Below, piece by piece: positions 11,745 to 22,550 of a stretch of 64,000 nucleotides of DNA; positions within the stretch are counted from its first letter, which is position 1; each line of letters opens with the position of its first letter. The notes under the pieces were generated by a model. The model was not told the DNA's origin, did no database searches, and was given only the letters and a program-made list of their open reading frames with translations. The position numbers and the translations under genes are program-made. Source of the DNA: Epiperipatus broadwayi (taxonomy: Eukaryota > Onychophora > Udeonychophora > Euonychophora > Peripatidae); assembly GCA_028023455.1 (NCBI GenBank), contig JAQFVV010012422.1, forward strand, positions 10,134,337 to 10,198,336, written 5' to 3'.

Positions 11745-14700
11745 TGTAACATAATTAAAGTTATTCAAAAGATAGCTAAGTAAAGGGGTTCAAATAGAAA
11801 TAAGTGAAGGAGTTCATTGTAACATAATTAAAGGTCAATCAAAAGATATTACCATACCTGAGTTGTCCGTAATATATATGATCATAATATTTAAAATAAG
11901 GTTGGATTTCTCAATATCCCACTATCAATAATTATAAGCAAATTAATAATAACAAGTATTATAACTCAGGTATATGAAATCACATGAGGTGAGTACACTA
12001 GTAATTCAATAAAATATAACTCAGGTATACAGACAGTAGGTTTTATCCACTTTCATTTCTTGGTTTGATGTTAAGTGCATGTTTAAACAAATACTAAGTG
12101 AATACGGTCTAGCAGGGCGCCACTAGATTATTTGAATCTAGACACAGTTATATCTAATAACCTTTTCACATGTACCGGGTTTGAATCCCTTCTTGGTACT
12201 TTATTTCTAATAAAAATGGGAGATTTTTCTTTTTGAGCCATATCACTATACGCACTAATATTTAGGTAAAAGTAAAACATCTATAAACCAAAGTGGAGTA
12301 TATTAGACATAAATCATTTCTTAGATCTTAGCATAACAAATGTGTTTCAATATTTTTATAAGTTTACTAGCTCAGATTATATATAACTAATTTAGGATGG
12401 CAATTCACTCATCCTTGCATGAAATAGATGATGGGATGTGGTTATAATAATACTAAGAAATCACTAAATATTATAAAATCAATATTTATTTATGGCCTTT
12501 AAACAGTTAAACAGCTCATTAATTAAAATGTTGATGATGATGATGATGATGATAATAATAACGATAATGACAAGGGTTTCAACTACAGTTCTAGGACTAA
12601 GCCTAAACATAAAACTAATTTTTATAAAGAAATTCATAATTATTGCTTAATTTTAGCATATTTACTTATATCTTAAATAACTAATATTCAACCACTGATG
12701 ATGATGAATGATCACACTTAACAAAGACTACACTTAATGAAATATATACGCCTCGTTTAATAAAACAAACTAATATTTATTACTGCATTTCTAACATATA
12801 CATAAAAATTTCTAGATAAACATGAAAATTGACATGAATAATAATAATGATAATAATTGATTATATAACAATCCTCAGATTAATTTCAAGTTCTTCCCCC
12901 TTTCCCTTCAAATGTATATTGTATTAAGTGGGATGTCACATTGACCATGATTTTCACTCCATGAGAAAAGTATTTCAAGAAAAAAATATTATCTGCTCAT
13001 TAGCACACATACTTTATAAATCTAACATGTAAGTAGAATGTTAAAAAAAAAATGTTAATAGAATTGAAAGAGCAAGTTTTAGAAACAAGTTTTAAATTAT
13101 TTTCTCCCCCTCTCTATCTCTGAAATGCTATACTTAACTTGAAACAAAATAATCCAATATTCTAATACTACTTGTTACTTCACATTCACTCGCAATTATA
13201 CACATATAAAAATATTATTATGTATGTGCGTGTTTTATCCCATAATAACAAAATATTATTTAAAACCAAAATAATAATAATATATTAGTTAAAACTAAAA
13301 TCATAATACCATAAAAAAAAATTGTTTTACACATTAATATTTTTCATAACTGTAAAATTAATAAACAAATAATTTTGATACATTCAAGATCATTTATGAA
13401 GCTCAAAGTTATTATTAGTAAGACATTCTTGTTTTTAATCGATCTGAATAGTCTTTAAAAGTTCTTTAAATAAAATATACCACTTTATTGCTAAAATGTT
13501 TATTAAGACTCTGATATCATAAAGAAAATAGATATAAAAAGTCATATTACCGATCTTTTGTTTGTGGCAAATTTCCAAGGGTTCAAACTTGTCTTGTATA
13601 ATGTCTATATTTCTGCAGCTACCATTTCCGTCTTACGTGGGAACAATCTCTTTCTTGAGGTGTATAACTATTTGATGATGATGACTCTATTGAGGTTATT
13701 TGCTTTAGTGGACAATTTGGAAATCATTATATTAATTTTTCTTCTCTTCCTGTCAAGCATGATTCTTTAGTGGATGAAATACAGCGGTTGTTTTCACATT
13801 TATAAATTTTCTTGAGTTTAAAATCAGTTGTTGTAACAATTAATTGGACTTGATGATTAATATTTATCAGTAGATTAATTCATCTTTTATCGAATGCAGG
13901 TGAATGCTTTCTTCCTTCTATTAAAAAGATCTTATTTCTCTGGTCAGTTGAAAGGTGTAGAATATTATTTTAGACACAACATCTTTTCTTTCCTATGTGA
14001 TGTGCAGCTTCCCCAGATGGTCCGGAAAAGATGGGACATACATATAATTTTTCTAGCCAGCCATTTCTTATATTTTCAACATTCAATTTAATAGTTTAAT
14101 AATCTGAATCATAATCACAATAATAATAATAATTCCAGACAGCTTTTTATATCCAATTTTTAGCTAACTTAACCAATCAGAGATAGCGTCACTTGCTATT
14201 TTTGGACAAATTCATTTTAATTAGATCTCTAATTTATTTTCAACTAAATTATTTTTCAACTGAAAAGTTTAATCCTTTTTCCAGACACTTTTGTTTTAAA
14301 AAAAAATAGACTTAATCCTTATTTCCTTTCTTTTTTTTTTTTTACATCTAGGTAACATTTCAAATCTTTGAGCTTCCTTCTTTAGATCTTAAGATAAGAC
14401 AATTTCAAAATTAGAGTTCCCACCCAAATTAAGCTCCCAAAGTGACAAACAATCATTTAAAAAAAACAAAATTGCTACAAAGATAGATATCTGATTAAAC
14501 AGATTTCCTCTTTTAACATAAAATTGTACAAAAAAAATAATTTGACAGATTTAATCCTTCCTTTTCTTTCAATATTTAATAAATGTAAATTTCTGTATGT
14601 AATGTACACACATCCTTCATTATTTCAAATCATTCATAAACTAACATTAAATAATATAATTGCTAGCTTAGTAATTATAACCCTATTATTTAATTAAATT

Positions 14701-15145
14701 TGTAACTTTTAAATCCCAATTACAATTATAGAAAGAAAAATAGAAGCATAGAATAAGATATTAGAATTGATCAAGCATAGGTTAGTTTTAAAGAAAGTTA
14801 AAATGTTGAATATTTGAAATATAAAACAATTAAATAGTTTACACATACATTGCCTATACGTATGCGTTATAACTTTGCTTTTTAACAGAAAAATTAAAAT
14901 TTTAAATATTAAATGTGTGTGCTGCTCTTTTTGAGATTTATTAACACACAAACAAGTAAAGCATATAATTGTTGTCCCACTCTCTCTCTGTTTAAAGCTT
15001 TTAGAACTGGACCTTGTAGGGTTTAAACTTGGATGCCCTACAACTTCCTTTATGGTTATATAAAAATGTGATGATGATTTTGTTTTACACTTTCTTACAT
15101 GCACATTACTATAAATTTGGCTAGTGACCAAATTGTAATGGCACA
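11745..15145 (-). repeat. Long terminal repeat (3' LTR of the element)
   Basis: 3401 bp. It matches 18404-21801 nearly throughout, with scattered substitutions, homopolymer differences and a different number of GAT units (about 12532-12560). Near its + strand left edge a 16-base segment, TGTAACATAATTAAAG, is repeated about 75 bp further in (11745 and 11820). A 145-codon open frame (15146-14709, minus) sits at its other edge. Confidence 0.93.
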
Positions 15146-15146
15146 A
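14709..15146 (-). other. 145-codon open frame at the start of the LTR, doubtful gene
   Basis: In element orientation this frame occupies the first 438 bases of the LTR, and the other copy is at 21802-21365. The copies differ at only a few bases, one of them changing the protein (T to M). There is a basic N-terminal half and a hydrophobic phenylalanine/isoleucine-rich C-terminal half. I recognise no domain. The start codon lies at the very edge of the LTR, so an RNA starting inside the LTR may not contain it. Because the LTRs are young, conservation is no proof of function. Confidence 0.25.
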
Positions 15147-15160
15147 CTTTCTCCCCCTTC
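15147..15160 (-). promoter_or_regulatory. Polypurine tract of the LTR element
   Basis: On the minus strand this reads GAAGGGGGAGAAAG, one or two bases before the LTR. In LTR retroelements this purine run survives RNase H and primes plus-strand DNA synthesis. Its position fixes the element's orientation as minus. Confidence 0.85.
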
Positions 15161-15343
15161 GGATAAAATCATCAGCACCTTTGTTTTAACTATATTTAAT
15201 AAAGAAAATCCTAATTAATAAAATACACTAATAATAATAAACACACTAATAATATATATATATATAAATTTTCTAACTACTGGTAAATATCATATTTTTC
15301 ATTAGAAAACCTAAAAGTAATTTATTTGGAGATCTTTGCCAAG

Positions 15344-15532
15344 CTACTCTGCTGAAGGATAAGGGATCAAACTCCTAGCATTATAGGTTCCCTTATTCCC
15401 ATCAAGAGCAGCAAGCATAAAGGCATTCTCTCCTATTTTTTTGGTAATTTGGAATGGCTTTTTCTTTTCAAATAATATCGTGGTCTGCATAAAATTGCAC
15501 ATGTACATCCAGTCCCTTTTTAATATTTCCAT
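15344..15532 (-). pseudogene. Integrase C-terminal tail, Ty3/gypsy-like remnant
   Basis: The last part of what was a pol polyprotein. Seen: PFQITKKIGENAFML, then ALDGNKGTYNARSLIPYP, then a stop. This fits the end of many Ty3/gypsy integrases, where a P..I...I..NAY.L...DG segment is followed by N.r.LkPYp. It lies just before the polypurine tract, as the pol end should. Its frame differs by one from the long repeat ORF that overlaps it (15468-17102), so a single-base indel near 15470-15480 probably separates two parts of one protein. The catalytic DDE core and zinc-binding part are absent. Confidence 0.65.
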
Positions 15533-17102
15533 TTTTCATCTTGACTGGATATTTATAAAACATATCTGGAGGAATTATTTTATATAACCTCCTATTACAA
15601 ACTCCATTTAGAAATATGGACTCTTGGTACCTTATGTAATATGCCTTGAAGTTTTTCAGAGAGATTGACTCTCTATACCATACATACTTTATCTTTAAAC
15701 TTTCGATTGACTCTCTATACCATACATACTTTATCTTTAAACTTTCTAGAAAGATGGACTCCCTGTACCATATATAATTCATCCTTAAATCTTCCAGAGA
15801 GATTGATTCTCTGGGCCACGTATAATTTATTTTTAAATTTTCTAGAAAGGTTGACTCTTTGTACCATATATAAGGCACATTTAAATTTTCCAGAGCATTT
15901 ACATTTTTCAGAGAGATAGATTCTCTGTCTCATATATAATGGACATTTAAACTCTCTCTGTACCAGATATAATTCATTACATTTTCCAGAGAGGTTGATT
16001 CTCTGTGCCATGTATAATTTATTTTTAAACTCTCTAAAAAGGTTGACTCTTTGTACCAAATATAATTTATTCTTAACTTTTTCATAGTATTTAAATTTTT
16101 CAGAGAGATTTGGACATTTACATTTTTCAGAAAGATAGATTCTTTGTACCATATATAATGGACATTTAAACTCTTCAGAAAGATTGACTCTGTGTATGAT
16201 ACACACTGGACATTTACATTTTTCAGAGAGATAGATTCTCTATACCATATATAAGGTATCTCCAATCTATTTAAGAAGACAGATTTTTGAAACCACCCAT
16301 GCTGGTTTGTTACTAGATTGAGAACTACAGACTGTTGAAACTTTTGTTCTCTTTCTAAAATATCTGGTTTCATCTCCCCTGTTACCTCTCTTAACTCAAT
16401 CACCTTATCTGGTGTATGTAGTTTTTCCTCCAACTCTCTTTTCCTTCTTTTCACTTCATGATCTATCCCCATCTGCTCTCTGTCCATCACCTCATGTATT
16501 CTTTTTACTGAGAGATTAGGTTTTATGGCTACTATCGGCCTTTCCACTTCTTGTGATCTACTCTCCTCTATCAGTATATTAGCTGATTTATCTATTTCTT
16601 CCTCTAATCTCTCACTCCTTTCTCTATTATCAGTAGTCTGACAATCTAGCTTATCTTTTAACACTAGTGATCTTTGACTACCTTCTATTATGCTCTCTAT
16701 GGATTGACATATCCTTTGTCCTAGACTTTCCATACTTTTCTTACTCTCTTCTCTTAGACTCTCTATACTTTTCTCCATCTTTTGTTCTAGATTTACCATC
16801 CCTTGCTTACTATCTTCTCTCATACTTCTGAGCATCTGCATTATCATGTCCATGTCTGATGGTGCCATCTTTGCTATCTGAGCCTGGCCCACTTCTGGCT
16901 CCTCATCTACCATTTCTGTACTTGAGGCCTTATTATTGCTACTGACTTTAGAGGCATTTTCCTCTATTTCCTCTTTTTCTTGAGCTTTTTTAAAGGCAAT
17001 TTCCCTATCCTCTTCTTCAGGATAAAAATGATCACTGATCCCTGGGATTGGGACACCCTCCTCTTCCATAACCTCTTCCATACTATAATTTAGTTCACTC
17101 AT
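15468..17102 (-). pseudogene. Gag-like coiled-coil protein with in-frame peptide-repeat array
   Basis: One frame from ATG at 17102 to a stop at 15468, 544 codons, interrupted once by TGA at about 15930. Residues 1-80 are acidic. Residues about 80-150 contain MIMQMLRSMREDSKQGM and repeated EKSIESLREES heptad-like segments, consistent with a coiled coil. Residues about 150-250 are charged. From about residue 270 onward there are many imperfect 15-19 residue units of the type YIWYRESIFLKNLNVN. The last ~30 residues leave the repeat and lead into the integrase-tail-like segment. The placement just after the leader and the coiled coil suggest a gag N-terminus, but there is no CCHC zinc knuckle and no capsid motif that I recognise. 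In the array a TGG codon of the repeat has become TGA. Confidence 0.6.
15600..16260 (-). repeat. Coding minisatellite inside the LTR element
   Basis: Imperfect tandem units of roughly 45-60 bp, each with a TCTCTGTACCATATATAAT-like core on the plus strand. Most spacing differences are multiples of three, so one minus-strand frame (YIWYRESIFL...) stays open across nearly the whole array. A second minus-strand frame and one plus-strand frame are also open for long stretches, a by-product of the repeat's composition. Confidence 0.9.
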
Positions 17103-17549
17103 GTTATAAAACTATATATATCCCATCTGTACTTCCCTGACCATCAAAAATCCACACATCTTCTCCCTGTCTGACACCTATTCTGACCAACTGACTGATT
17201 TGATTTTCACCTTATTATGCATTACAAATACAACAAAAAAAATTTTTAATATCCTTATTTAATGAACTACACAACAATAATCTATATAGTGCATGTCTGT
17301 CTGTAATAGCCCAAATTATACATTCATCCATTCTCCCAGAAATCCGACAGATATTGACAGTCCACAGAATGACTAGCAGTTTACAATCCTGAGATAAATA
17401 AAAGAATTCATTCACAGCACTATAATCACACAATGCATCATGAGCACTCAGAAGATCATCCCAATTCGATCACTATTAACTACCACAACCCTTGATTGAA
17501 TGAAACAAACTCTGTTGCAATAAAAGAAGTATTTTAAGTCTTAGGGGCT

Positions 17550-17845
17550 AAAGTAGATAAACTATGCCTTGCTCTCTCTCTTGGAGTCTTATGTGGCAAG
17601 TATCAAGGAATGCCCTGCTTATTATAGATTACTGAAAACTAAGCCTTGCTCTCTGTCTTGGAGACTTATAGGCTGATATCATGGCAGAACTACTGTTAAC
17701 TGCTTCATGATAAAATAAGACTAACATATAAACTTGATTGGAAAACTATGCCGTGCTCTCTCTCTTGGAGACTTATAGGCTGGTATCATGGCAGGTCTGC
17801 TGTTAACTGCTTCATGATAACATAAAGATAACTTATAAATTGGGT
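17550..17845 (-). repeat. Three tandem units in the 5' leader of the LTR element
   Basis: About 100-bp units, each starting with AACTATGCC/AACTAAGCC and continuing TTGCTCTCTSTCTTGGAGWC on the plus strand. The second and third also share GGCTGRTATCATGGCAG and TGTTAACTGCTTCATGATAA. They lie between the primer-binding site and the gag-like start, where packaging and dimerisation signals are found in retroelements. I infer no specific role. Confidence 0.8.
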
Positions 17846-18384
17846 TGGAGCAGTGAATGGGTTTGATCATTCATAAGTTACACGAAATACACAGCATTCT
17901 CAAGGCAATGACAAAACTCTCCACTCATCATCAAAACTGCAATCTAACCAACCAAACTCCAATGATCAACCATCCAATCAAACCTCTAAAATCATAGACT
18001 TTTTACAAAATGAACTCCCCAAACACACATGAGACTACTATTCCATAATTCATCACTATTACTATGCCTATCCTATCTGGCAATAAATCATTTTAATGTT
18101 CCACAAAAAAAAATTCTATTATTTATTTCACCTTTGTCTTAAGTTGTGATATTCATCTCTATTTTCAAAACTGATAAAACAAAACTAAGCTGTTTTGGCT
18201 GCACCCATTTTATCATTATCAATGAAAAATTAAATCATATTAAACATCATCATCTAACATAAGACTGTTTGGCCAAGAAAATTTTTACTGAAAAAAAAAT
18301 TTTTTTTTAAAAATTTCTCTATTTTTAACCACACACATCTATCATTCTATAGACTCCATTTTCAGGTATATGGTAAAATATCAA

Positions 18385-18402
18385 GCCCCATGTTGGGCGC
18401 CA
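18385..18402 (-). promoter_or_regulatory. Primer-binding site of the LTR element
   Basis: On the minus strand this is TGGCGCCCAACATGGGGC, one base after the LTR end. It starts with the TGG typical of tRNA 3'-CCA complements. Its first eight bases are those of lysine-tRNA-primed elements, but the rest departs, so I do not name the tRNA. Confidence 0.85.
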
Positions 18403-18403
18403 T

Positions 18404-21400
18404 TGTAACATAATTAAAGTTACTCAAAAGATAGCTAAGTAAAGGGGTTCAAATAGAAATAAGTGAAGGAGTTCATTGTAACATAATTAAAGGTCGATCA
18501 AAAGATATTACCATACCTGAGTTGTCCGTAATATATATGATCATAATATTTAAAATAAGGTTGGATTTCTCAATATCCCACTATCAATAATTATAAGCAA
18601 ATTATTAATAACAAGTATTATAACTCAGGTATATGAAATCACATGAGGTGAGTACACTAGTAATTCAATAAAATATAACTCAGGTATACAGGCAGTAGGT
18701 TTTATCCACTTTCATTTCTTGGTTTGATGTTAAGTGCATGTTTAAACAAATACTAAGTGAATACAGTCTAGCAGGGTGCCACTAGATTATTTGAATCTAG
18801 ACACAGTTATATCTAATAACCTTTTCACATGTACCAGGTTTGAATCCCTTCTTGGTACTTTATTTCTAATAAAAATGGGAGATTTTGCTTTTTGAGCCAT
18901 ATCACTATACGCACTAATATTTAGGTAAAAGTAAAACATCTATAAACCAAAGTGGAGTATATTAGACATAAATCATTTCTTAGATCTTAGCATAACAAAT
19001 GTGTTTCAATATTTTTATAAGTTTACTAGCTCAGATTATATATAACTAATTTAGGATGGCAATTCACTCATCCTTGCATGAAATAGATGACGGGATGTGG
19101 TTATAATAATACTAAGAAATCACTAAATATTATAAAATCAATATTTATTTATGGCCTTTAAACAGTTAAACAGCTCATTAATTAAAACGTTGATGATGAT
19201 GATGATGATGATGATGATAATAATAATGATAATGACAAGGGTTTCAACTACAGCTCTAGGACTAAGCCTAAACATAAAACTAATTTTTATAAAGAAATTC
19301 ATAATTATTGCTTAATTTTAGCATATTTACTTATATCTTAAATAACTAATATTCAACCACTGATGATGATGAATAATCACACTTAACAAAGACTACACTT
19401 AATGAAATATATACGCCTCGTTTAATAAAACAAACTAATATTTATTACTGCATTTCTAACATATACATAAAAATTTCTAGATAAACATGAAAATTGACAT
19501 GAATAATAATAATGATAATAATTGATTATATAACAATCCTCAGATTAATTTCAAGTTCTTCCCCCTTTCCCTTCAAATGTATATTGTATTAAGTGGGATG
19601 TCACATTGACCATGATTTTCACTCCATGAGAAAAGTATTTCAAGAAAAAAAATTATCTGCTCATTAGCACACATACTTTATAAATCTAACATGTAAGTAG
19701 AATGTTAAAAAAAATGTTAATAGAATTGAAAGAGCAAGTTTTAGAAACAAGTTTTAAATTATTTTCTCCCCCTCTCTATCTCTGAAATGCTATACTTAAC
19801 TTGAAACAAAATAATCTAATATTCTAATACTACTTGTTACTTCACATTCACTCGCAATTATACACATATAAAAATATTATTATGTATGTGCGTGTTTTAT
19901 CCCATAATAACAAAATATTATTTAAAACCAAAATAATAATAATATATTAGTTAAAACTAAAATCATAATACCATAAAAAAAAATTATTTTACATATTCAT
20001 ATTTTTCATAACTGTAAAATTAATAAACAAATAATTTTGATACATTCAAGATCATTTATGAAGCTCAAAGTTATTATTAGTAAGACATTCTTGTTTTTAA
20101 TCGATCTGAATAGTCTTTAAAAGTTCTTTAAATAAAATATACCACTTTATTGCTAAAATGTTTATTAAGACTCTGATATCATAAAGAAAATAGATATAAA
20201 AAGTCATATTACCGATCTTTTGTTTGTGGCAAATTTCCAAGGGTTCAAACTTGTCTTGTATAATGTCTATATTTCTGCAGCTACCATTTCCGTTTTACTG
20301 GGAACAATCTCTTTCTTGAGGTGTATAACTATTTGATGATGATGACTCTATTGAGGTTATTTGCTTTAGTGGACAATTTGGGAATCATTATATTAATTTT
20401 TCTTCTCTTCCTGTCAAGCACGATTCTTTTAGTGGATGAAATACAGCGGTTGTTTTCACATTTATAAATTTTCTTGAGTTTAAAATCAGTTGTTGGAACA
20501 ATTAATTGGACTTGATGATTAATATTTATCAGTAGATTAATTCATCTTTTATCGAATGCAGGTGAATGCTTTCTTCCTTCTATTAAAAACATCTTATTTC
20601 TCTGGTCAGTTGAAAGGTGTAGAATATTATTTTAGACACAACATCTTTTCTTTCCTATGTGATGTGCAGCTTCCCCAGATGGTCCGGAAAAGATGGGACA
20701 TACATATAATTTTTCTAGCCAGCCATTTCTTATATTTTCAACATTCAATTTAATAGTCTAATAATCTGAATCATAATCACAATAATAATAATAATTCCAG
20801 ACAGCTTTTTATATCCAATTTTTAGCTAACTTAACCAATCAGAGATAGCGTCACTTGCTATTTTTGGACAAATTCATTTTAATTAGATCTCTAATTTATT
20901 TTCAACTAAATTATTTTTCAACTGAAAAGTTTAATCCTTTTTCCAGACACTTTTGTTTTAAAAAAAAATAGACTTAATCCTTATTTCCTTTCTTTTTTTT
21001 TACATCTAGGTAACATTTCAAATCTTTGAGCTTCCTTCTTTAGATCTTAAGATAAGACAATTTCAAAATTAGAGTTCCCACCCAAATTAAGCTCCCAAAG
21101 TGACAAACAATCATTTAAAAAACAAAATTGCTACAAAGATAGATATCTGATTAAACAGATTTCCTCTTTTAACATAAAATTGTACAAAAAAAATAATTTG
21201 ACAGATTTAATCCTTCCTTTTCTTTCAATATTTAATAAATGTAAATTTCTGTATGTAATGTACACACATCCTTCATTATTTCAAATCATTCATAAACTAA
21301 CATTAAATAATATAATTGCTAGCTTAGTAATTATAACCCTATTATTTAATTAAATTTGTAACTTTTAAATCCCAATTACAATTATAGAAAGAAAAATAGA

Positions 21401-21801
21401 AGCATAGAATAAGATATTAGAATTGATCAAGCATAAGTTAGTTTTAAAGAAAGTTAAAATGTTGAATATTTGAAATATAAAACAATTAAATAGTTTACAC
21501 ATACACTGCCTATACGTATGCATTATAACTTTGCTTTTTAACAGAAAAATTAAAATTTTAAATATTAAATGTGTGTGCTGCTCTTTTTGAGATTTATTAA
21601 CACACAAACAAGTAAAGCATATAATTGTTGTCCCACTCTCTCTCTGTTTAAAGCTTTTAGAACTGGACCTTGTAGGGTTTAAACTTGGATGCCCTACAAC
21701 TTCCTTTATGGTTATATAAAAATGTGATGATGATTTTGTTTTACACTTTCTTACATGCACATTACTATAAATTTGGCTAGTGACCAAATTGTAATGGCAC
21801 A
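18404..21801 (-). repeat. Long terminal repeat (5' LTR of the element)
   Basis: 3398 bp, the near-identical partner of 11745-15145. It starts TG and ends CA on both strands. It holds a longer GAT microsatellite (about 19190-19220) than its partner and the second copy of the 145-codon open frame (21802-21365). Confidence 0.93.
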
Positions 21802-21809
21802 ATACATAT
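21802..21809. repeat. Target-site duplication, right copy
   Basis: ATACATAT, matching 11737-11744 at the other end of the LTR element. Confidence 0.7.
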
Positions 21810-22550
21810 CCTGTTACAATAGTATAGTTCTTGCAATTATGACAAATGTAATAAAATTAATAAATTTAATCATCTTCACAATAATGGCCAGCAAACCAAA
21901 TTGCAGGCAAATGTTTTAGTAAAAATATATATATACAATTCTTTTATGTGGTTACAATAGGTTTAATCTACAATTCCAAACTTTCAACTGCAATACATAT
22001 TATGTTATTAAATCAATATATACAAGTGAATAACATTAATTGTTCAACAATAATATTCCCATGCCAGTTGTCAGTAACTCTTAGACAATATATTTCTTGA
22101 TATCACAAGATTAAGAAATATCCTCATCATCATTGAATTCCTACATTGAACAACAACAGCTTGTATATAGCAGCTAATGATTGGATAATTTTAAAATAAA
22201 GGTTATTCCAGATCTTACTGGTAGTAAATCAATGATTGAAAATTTCTTTAGAAATACCATCTGGTAAAATATAAACATATTGATAATAAATATCTGTGTC
22301 CTTAAGCACTTTATGAACTATCATCTTGATGTTATTAGTGATAATTAAATTTAAAATATCCTTTATACTTATAATCTGATGTTTATTAATATTCAGGAGT
22401 TGTATTAATAAGTGGAAAAACTTTGTCAAAAAATTATTTTTTGTATCAATTTTTGATCCTAATGTCCACTCCATACGTTCTTGTCGTTGCAGCTGTTATT
22501 ACTATGTGATTATTCATATAGTATACGAACATGGATGGGCTGCTCACCAA
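21810..22550. other. Spacer, nothing recognised
   Basis: AT-rich sequence with one 81-codon open frame on the minus strand (22474-22229) that I do not recognise and that looks like chance. Confidence 0.5.

Larger units (their letters stand above)
11745..21801 (-). mobile_element. Complete LTR retrotransposon derivative, non-autonomous
   Basis: A 10.06-kb element read on the minus strand: LTR (21801-18404), primer-binding site, leader, gag-like/repeat ORF (17102-15468), integrase-tail-like segment (15532-15344), polypurine tract, LTR (15145-11745). The LTRs begin TGTGCC and end GTTACA in element orientation, and the element is flanked by matching 8-base duplications. The internal region is only 3258 bp and has no protease, RT, RNase H or integrase core, so it would depend on a related full-length element. 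The integrase-tail wording points to Ty3/gypsy. The LTRs differ at roughly 1-2% of positions in the parts I compared, so insertion was fairly recent. LTRs this long around a coding-poor interior resemble LARD or TR-GAG elements. Confidence 0.88.

Noticed and set aside
13558-13770. 70-codon open frame in the LTR
   Set aside because: The matching position in the other LTR carries indels that break the frame, so it is unlikely to be coding.
15001-15055. GTAGGGTTTAAACTTGGATG, tRNA-arm-like sequence in the LTR; also GGATTCAAACCCGG on the minus strand near 12180
   Set aside because: No cloverleaf can be drawn around either, and isolated B-box-like strings are expected by chance in this much sequence.
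15665-15919. 84-codon plus-strand open frame with LTLYTIHTLSLNF repeats
   Set aside because: It is the reverse reading of the minus-strand coding minisatellite; the minus frame is longer and joined to non-repeat protein sequence.
15715-16206. 163-codon second minus-strand frame through the repeat array (QRINLS units)
   Set aside because: It is a shifted reading of the same repeats, begins and ends inside the array, and is not connected to the coiled-coil or integrase-like parts.
11737-21809. Interpretation of the 3.4-kb direct repeats as a tandem segmental duplication or assembly error
   Set aside because: TG...CA ends, a primer-binding site next to one repeat, a purine tract next to the other and matching outer flanks all fit an LTR element instead.
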